Assembly (NCBI GenBank): GCA_900754535.1
Contig: CAAEDF010000051.1
Coordinates: 1-11,489 of the forward strand
DNA: 11,489 bases
Direction: 5' to 3'
Source of the DNA: Clostridia bacterium
Lineage (GTDB): Bacteria > Bacillota > Clostridia > Oscillospirales > CAG-382
Shown here: positions 7,318 through 11,489 of the stretch, one piece after another
Layout: each line of letters begins with the position of its first letter
Numbering within the stretch: the stretch's first letter is position 1
Made by a program: the position numbers and the translations under genes
The notes under the pieces: model-generated
Told to the model about the DNA's origin: nothing
Databases searched by the model: none
Seen by the model: only the letters and a program-made list of their open reading frames with translations

Positions 7318-8418
7318 TCAATAATTCTTCCTGTTCTGATTGAGGATGGATATTATATCGTTGAGGTCGTTTTCGCTGTTGTCCTCCTCGCTCTTTTCGG
7401 CAGCGGGAGCCGAAGGAGCGGAAGACGCCTGAACGGACGGACGGCGCTCGCCGCCGCCGCGCTTGTCAAGATCAAAGCCGGTGGCGATAAGGGTGATACG
7501 CATCTCGTCCTCAAGAGATGCGTCAAACGCCGCACCGAAGATGATCGTCGCGTCCGGCTGCGCCTCGTCGGTTATCATGGCGACCGCGGAATCTATCTCG
7601 TCAAGTCCGATATCGGGGCTTGCAGTGATGTTGACTACTATGCCGCGCGCGCCGCTGATATTGGTTTCAAGCAGCGGGCTGGACATCGCCATTTTGGCAG
7701 CCTGCTCGGCCTTGTCCTTGCCCTTCGCAAAGCCCACGCCCATATGGGCAAGGCCGGCATTGGTCATTACCGTGGACACATCGGCAAAGTCGAGGTTTAT
7801 GACGCCTACGGACGTGATGAGCTCGCATATGCTCTGGACGCCCTTGCGAAGAACGTCGTCGGCCTCCTGGAAGGCGTTGAGGAAGGTTATCTTCTTATCC
7901 GTAAGCAGCTTGAGCCGCTCGTTGGGGATGACAATGAGCGAATCGACAAACTCGCGGAGCTTGCCTATGCCCTGCTCAGCCTGCGCCATTCTTTTCCTGC
8001 CTTCAAAGTTGAAGGGCTTTGTAACGACCGCAACCGTAAGGATTTCCATCTGCTTGGCGACCTTGGCGATTATCGGAGCGGCGCCCGTACCGGTGCCGCC
8101 GCCCATACCGGCAGTTATAAACACCATATCCGCACCTTTGATGGCGTTTGTTATCTCCTCAATTGATTCGTCGGCAGCTTTTTCGCCCAGCTCGGGATTG
8201 CTGCCCGCGCCGTGTCCTTTGGTGATACGCTCGCCTATCACTATCTTGGTGGGCGCCTGTGAGTTGATAAGTATCTGCGTGTCGGTATTGACGTTGATGA
8301 ATTCAACGTCGTTGACACCGGCGGTTATCATACGGTTCACGGCGTTTCCGCCGCCGCCGCCGACACCTATGACTTTGATCTTGACAATATTTGTTTTGTT
8401 TTCGAATTCACTAGGCAT
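7318..8418 (-). CDS. ftsZ: Cell division protein FtsZ
   Basis: 366-residue tubulin homologue that polymerises with GTP into the Z ring at mid-cell and recruits the septal wall machinery. The G-box region is [14 protein letters not shown] (17-30), with the tubulin signature [13 protein letters not shown] at 103-115. The sugar/base region is IPNERL (164-169). The T7 synergy loop NLDFAD (208-213) supplies Asp210 and Asp213 for hydrolysis in the neighbouring subunit. The conserved core ends near 317. A linker of about 35 residues rich in Ser, Ala, Pro and Glu follows, then a C-terminal peptide ([14 protein letters not shown]) that would bind partner proteins. GGGAGGA lies 6 bases before the ATG. 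It is the last division gene of the cluster, 149 bases after ftsQ. No ftsA is present between them, so tethering must rely on SepF or a distant ftsA. Confidence 0.98.
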   Translation of the reverse strand: MPSEFENKTNIVKIKVIGVGGGGGNAVNRMITAGVNDVEFINVNTDTQILINSQAPTKIVIGERITKGHGAGSNPELGEKAADESIEEITNAIKGADMVFITAGMGGGTGTGAAPIIAKVAKQMEILTVAVVTKPFNFEGRKRMAQAEQGIGKLREFVDSLIVIPNERLKLLTDKKITFLNAFQEADDVLRKGVQSICELITSVGVINLDFADVSTVMTNAGLAHMGVGFAKGKDKAEQAAKMAMSSPLLETNISGARGIVVNITASPDIGLDEIDSAVAMITDEAQPDATIIFGAAFDASLEDEMRITLIATGFDLDKRGGGERRPSVQASSAPSAPAAEKSEEDNSENDLNDIISILNQNRKNY

Positions 8419-8469
8419 TTTATGTCCTCCCGGTATTTATTCTTTCCGTTGTTTTATTATACACCCTAT

Positions 8470-8494
8470 AAAAAGGTACTTTGCATAGTACCTT
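8470..8494 (-). promoter_or_regulatory. Stem-loop in the ftsZ leader
   Basis: AAGGTACT (8494-8487 on the - strand) pairs with AGTACCTT (8480-8473) across a 6-base loop. Short flanks CTAT/ATAG extend the symmetry, and UUU (8472-8470) follows to make a five-U run. It sits at the predicted start of the ftsZ transcript. It could be a weak terminator for ftsQ read-through, an attenuator, or a DNA operator. The palindrome works on either strand, but the T run favours the - strand. Confidence 0.45.
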
Positions 8495-8501
8495 ATAGTA
8501 T

Positions 8502-8530
8502 ATAATAATATTTTTTTTTGTTCTTTTCAA
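8502..8530 (-). promoter_or_regulatory. Likely ftsZ promoter
   Basis: TTGAAA (8525-8530) with a 17-base spacer and TATTAT (8502-8507) on the - strand gives a good sigma-A match within a very AT-rich gap. A second TATAAT (8456-8461) nearer the gene lacks a good -35. An AT-only palindrome (seven A, GT, A, AC, seven T; 8551-8569) lies at the ftsQ stop codon and is too weak to call a terminator. ftsZ can thus be expressed apart from the upstream genes. Confidence 0.5.
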
Positions 8531-8567
8531 GTCTTTTTTGAATATTTATTAAAAAAAGTAACTTTTT

Positions 8568-9353
8568 TTACTCGAATTTCGAAAAAGCGGCCTCGCGCGT
8601 GTCGGAAATATCTATATGTCCGCGGTAATCATAAAGCTTTTCGATTATTTTTACCAGAAAAGCGGTTTTTATCTCCGCGTCGTCCACGGTGCCTATATAT
8701 ACGCTGAACCTGTCCTGATACCAGAATTCTATTTCAAACCGGTTGGTCATATCTATCGATCTTATTTCTCCGAGGATCCCGCTTGACTCCATGGAATCAA
8801 GCAGCTCGGTGAGAGTAGGGATAACGCGGTCGTCTTCAAACACGATGGCGCTGCCGACAACACAGACGTCGGCGGCGCTTGCGGACAAAGAGATCAAAGT
8901 GTTTTCCGGCACCGACGTAAGCCGCTCCAATACCGTCATATCACGCGACAGAAGATAATAGCTGCCGTAAAGCTCGGTATAGGCGACGGGAGTTTCGTCG
9001 ATGATGTTTATCGTCACCTTTGTCGGAGATGTGCGCGATATCTCTGCCGAAGCGATATACGGGAAAGTTTCTTTCAGTTTTTCTTCAACGGCGCCGCTGC
9101 GGAAAGAAAAGAGATTATCTCCGTTTTGAAAGCCGAGAGCGGGCAAAATATCCTGCAAGGTGTATTTTTCGCTGCCCGTTACTTCTATTTCGCTTATTCT
9201 GAAAAATGCGATGACGGATACGGTAAAAAAGGCGACACAAATCAGCAGGATAAGCGCCAGATAGAATATCCTGCGGCGAATACGCTTTTTCCGCTGCTGA
9301 TTTTTGAGAGCATCCAGTGCAACGGATTTTATGCGGAAACGCTCCTGTTCCAA
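8568..9353 (-). CDS. ftsQ: Cell division protein FtsQ/DivIB
   Basis: 261 residues with the FtsQ/DivIB layout. A short basic cytoplasmic tail (1-28, with RKKRIRRR just before the membrane) is followed by one transmembrane helix (about 29-52). An extracellular POTRA domain (about 52-120) begins SEIEVTGSEKYTLQDIL, and a beta domain continues to about 240. It links early and late division proteins by contacting FtsL/DivIC and the septal synthase. The start codon is TTG at 9353, with a weak Shine-Dalgarno GGGAAG about 10 bases upstream. No ATG or GTG start lies in frame before the membrane helix, and an in-frame TAA lies a little upstream. It is 29 bases after murG. Sequence identity in this family is low, so the call rests on architecture plus position between murG and ftsZ. 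Confidence 0.9.
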   Translation of the reverse strand: MEQERFRIKSVALDALKNQQRKKRIRRRIFYLALILLICVAFFTVSVIAFFRISEIEVTGSEKYTLQDILPALGFQNGDNLFSFRSGAVEEKLKETFPYIASAEISRTSPTKVTINIIDETPVAYTELYGSYYLLSRDMTVLERLTSVPENTLISLSASAADVCVVGSAIVFEDDRVIPTLTELLDSMESSGILGEIRSIDMTNRFEIEFWYQDRFSVYIGTVDDAEIKTAFLVKIIEKLYDYRGHIDISDTREAAFSKFE

Positions 9354-9382
9354 TTTTTTTACACTTCCCGTTCGCTCTTATT

Positions 9383-10492
9383 TCAGTGCCGGCCCGCTAT
9401 TTCGATAGCTGCCTGGGCTATTTCCCTGTCCGCCAGCGGGCGGGCGAATTTTTTTATGTTCTGCTCCATTTTTGCCCTTTCCGCCGGGTCGTCGGCAAGG
9501 GATTTTACGGCGCTTATGAGTTTTTCGCCGGTAAGGTCGCTTTCGCGGAAAACCATCGCCGCAGATGCGTCGGCAAGCACTTTTGCGTTTTTATACTGAT
9601 GGTCGCCGGTGACGTTGGGGGACGGAATGAATATACACGCCTTGCCCGCAACGGCGTTTTCGGCCAGCGTCATTGCACCGGCGCGGCCGATAACGATATC
9701 GGCGGCGGCAAGATGAAGGGGCATATCGAATATATACTCGCGGATCTCCACCGACGGATAGTTCCCGAACGAGCGCTCTGAGGCAATGCGGCTGTATTTC
9801 TCCCAGCCGGCGCGGCCGACGGAATGGATGTGCCTTATGCCCTGAGGGCCGGTGTAGCCGCCTATCAGATCGAATACGTATTCGTTGACCTTATCGGCGC
9901 CGAGCGAGCCGCCGCTTGAAAGCACATACAGCTCTCCTTCTTTAAGGCCCAGACGGCTGCGCGCCTGAGCACGGGTTATCCCTGACACATTGACCGGGTT
10001 TCCGGTCACTCTTATCCTGCTTTGTACCGATTCGTCAAAAAACGAGCGGCTTTCCTCGAAGCTTACGCAGATTACGTCGGCATACTTCGACAGCATCCGC
10101 TGAGTGACGCCCGGAAAAGCGTTCTGCTCCTGGATAAGTGTCGGAACGCCCAGCTTTGCGGCGGCTCTCACCGTAGGCCAGGAGACATAACCGCCCGTGC
10201 CTATGACCACATCGGGTGCATAGGCGCGGATGATCTTTTTTGCCGCCATCACCGAGGTGACCGCCTTTATCGCCGCATCTATATTGGCCAAAGTGAGTTT
10301 TCGCTTAAAACCGCGCACCTTGACAAAGCTTATCGGATATCCCGCTTTCGGCACAAGCGAGGCCTCCATGCCCTTCTCCGTACCCACGAACGCTATTTCG
10401 GTGCCGGGAGCCTGGGCTTTTATGCGGTTTGCTATTGCTATCGCGGGGTTTATGTGGCCTCCGGTGCCTCCGCAGGTCAAAAGAACCTTCAT
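9383..10492 (-). CDS. murG: MurG, lipid II-forming GlcNAc transferase
   Basis: 369-residue GT28 glycosyltransferase that moves GlcNAc from UDP-GlcNAc to lipid I, making lipid II on the inner face of the membrane. The N-terminal acceptor domain has GGTGGHINP (8-16, His13 the likely general base), GTGGYVSWP (98-106) and QEQNAFPG (121-128). The C-terminal UDP-GlcNAc domain has GNPV (164-167), SSGGSLGA (192-199), GRAGAMTLAE (269-278) and PSPNVTGDHQYKNA (290-303), the last in its clostridial form. Length is normal. AGAGGA lies about 11 bases before the ATG. It is 35 bases after ftsW and 29 before ftsQ, part of one division/cell-wall operon. murA and murB, often found here, are absent. Confidence 0.97.
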   Translation of the reverse strand: MKVLLTCGGTGGHINPAIAIANRIKAQAPGTEIAFVGTEKGMEASLVPKAGYPISFVKVRGFKRKLTLANIDAAIKAVTSVMAAKKIIRAYAPDVVIGTGGYVSWPTVRAAAKLGVPTLIQEQNAFPGVTQRMLSKYADVICVSFEESRSFFDESVQSRIRVTGNPVNVSGITRAQARSRLGLKEGELYVLSSGGSLGADKVNEYVFDLIGGYTGPQGIRHIHSVGRAGWEKYSRIASERSFGNYPSVEIREYIFDMPLHLAAADIVIGRAGAMTLAENAVAGKACIFIPSPNVTGDHQYKNAKVLADASAAMVFRESDLTGEKLISAVKSLADDPAERAKMEQNIKKFARPLADREIAQAAIEIAGRH

Positions 10493-10527
10493 TATATGCC
10501 AAGTCCTCTCTGTTTTATTGATGTTTT

Positions 10528-11489
10528 TCAGCCGCGCTCCATATACGAATACCTTGACATCGACAATATTATCCCCATCTCACCCATAAGCATGATGAGC
10601 GCGGTCCCGCCGTAGCTGAAAAACGGAAGCGATATACCGGTGGACGGAAGCACATTGCTGACGACCGCTATATTCAGCATCGCCTGGATGCTGACCTTAA
10701 GAGTGAGCCCCATGACGACGAGCGAGCAGAATCTGTTGGGACAGCGTGAGGCTATCCTGAAGCCGCGATAGGCAAACGCAAAAAACAGCAATATCACGCC
10801 GACGGCGCCGAAGAAGCCGAGCTCCTCGCACAGTATGGCAAACACATAGTCGTTTTGAGGCTCGGGAAGGAATCCGTGCTTCTGGTTGCTTTTGCCTATA
10901 CCGAGTCCCCAGAAGCCGCCGGACGATATGGCGAACAGCGACTGAGCCGGCTGCCATGCCGCGTCTCTTGTCTCGGGATTTGACAGCATTCCCACCGGAT
11001 CCGCCCAGATATCAAGACGGTTGAAGATATGCGGCAGCTTTTCCTGTATAAACGGTATATCGCGGATGAACGGCAGATTGAGAACGGCAAAGACCGCAGC
11101 CGCACCCGCGCCGACCGCGCCGCCCAGCCATGCGAGGTTTCCGCCGCCTACAAACATCATGCAGAACACCAGCGCCGTTACGATTATCGTTGCCGACAAA
11201 TGGCTTTGCAGCACAAGAAGCCCGGCGGCGGGAGCGAGGATAAGTATAAACGGCAGCACACCGTACTTGAAGCTTTTCATGCGCGACTGATTGTTTGAGA
11301 TATAGGAGGCACAGACTATGATTATGAAAAACTTGAGCAGCTCGGACGGCTGGAACTGCAAGGAACCTATCTTTATCCAGCGCTGCGCACCGTTATTGGC
11401 TATACCCATTACAACGACGGCGGCATTGAGCAGCAGAGCAAAGCCGTATCCGAGCCAGGCAAAGCGTTTTATCAACCTATAGTCCACAA
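10528..11489 (-). CDS. ftsW: FtsW, septal peptidoglycan glycosyltransferase (5' end outside window)
   Basis: About 319 codons of a SEDS-family multi-pass membrane protein, which polymerises lipid II at the septum with a partner penicillin-binding protein. Motifs, counted from the GTG codon at 11487, are NGAQRWIKIG (32-41) then QFQPSEL (44-50), LQSHLSAT (93-100, clostridial variant of the usual QPD-G), PEPQNDYVFAILCEELG (208-224), and GISLPFFSYGGTALI (284-298). Asp213 in the third motif matches the Asp required for SEDS glycosyltransferase activity. Repeated hydrophobic segments fit 8 or more of the usual 10 helices. The GTG at 11487 is probably an internal Val: the reading frame stays open to the window edge and roughly 50-90 N-terminal residues are missing. 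FtsW rather than RodA is inferred from the murG-ftsQ-ftsZ neighbourhood. Confidence 0.95.
   Translation of the reverse strand, partial: VDYRLIKRFAWLGYGFALLLNAAVVVMGIANNGAQRWIKIGSLQFQPSELLKFFIIIVCASYISNNQSRMKSFKYGVLPFILILAPAAGLLVLQSHLSATIIVTALVFCMMFVGGGNLAWLGGAVGAGAAAVFAVLNLPFIRDIPFIQEKLPHIFNRLDIWADPVGMLSNPETRDAAWQPAQSLFAISSGGFWGLGIGKSNQKHGFLPEPQNDYVFAILCEELGFFGAVGVILLFFAFAYRGFRIASRCPNRFCSLVVMGLTLKVSIQAMLNIAVVSNVLPSTGISLPFFSYGGTALIMLMGEMGIILSMSRYSYMERG

Noticed and set aside
7231..8488. Long + strand open frames (7231-8166 and 7463-8488) opposite ftsZ
   Set aside because: They mirror the highly conserved ftsZ gene, have no recognisable domains, and arise from its codon bias.
8551..8569. A/T palindrome at the ftsQ stop as a terminator
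   Set aside because: The stem is almost all A-U with a loop too tight for a stable hairpin.
10896..11298. Short open frames on both strands within ftsW
   Set aside because: They are shadows of ftsW with no ribosome sites or recognisable products.

Overview
The window looks like ordinary chromosome from an anaerobic clostridial (Firmicutes/Bacillota) bacterium of medium-high GC with frequent ATA isoleucine codons. Several things point there: a class A flavodiiron protein for O2/NO detoxification, type III glutamine synthetase (GlnN), AsnA-type asparagine synthetase, a YnbB-like PLP enzyme, a divIB/ftsQ-type division gene, and clostridial-style motifs in MurG (SPNVTGDHQYKNA) and FtsW (LQSHLSAT). 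No mobile element, CRISPR array, tRNA or rRNA was seen. The species cannot be named from the sequence.

Left part (1-2399, + strand): the 3' end of one M42 metallopeptidase gene overlaps the start of a complete second M42 gene by ATGA. A YnbB/methionine-gamma-lyase-like gene follows 23 bases later. They look like one operon whose promoter lies upstream of the window. It meets a convergent gene at a bidirectional hairpin terminator (2486-2525).

Centre (2538-7248, - strand): fprA has its own near-consensus promoter, about 100 bases of structured leader, and inverted repeats that could be operators. Next comes an asnA-glnN operon, two ammonia-consuming amidation enzymes. It has a perfect-consensus promoter (TTGACA-17-TATAAT), a terminator-like hairpin only about 10 bases after the predicted transcription start, and a strong terminator after glnN.

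Right part (7318-11489, - strand): the distal end of a division/cell-wall (dcw) cluster in the order ftsW (5' end cut off by the window edge), murG, ftsQ/divIB, ftsZ. These genes make and polymerise lipid II at the septum and build the Z ring. No ftsA lies between ftsQ and ftsZ, no murA/murB between murG and ftsQ, and no spoIIGA/sigE after ftsZ.

No clearly new multi-gene system is visible. The items most worth a second look are regulatory: the early hairpin in the asnA-glnN leader, the repeat-rich fprA leader, and the hairpin in the ftsZ leader.
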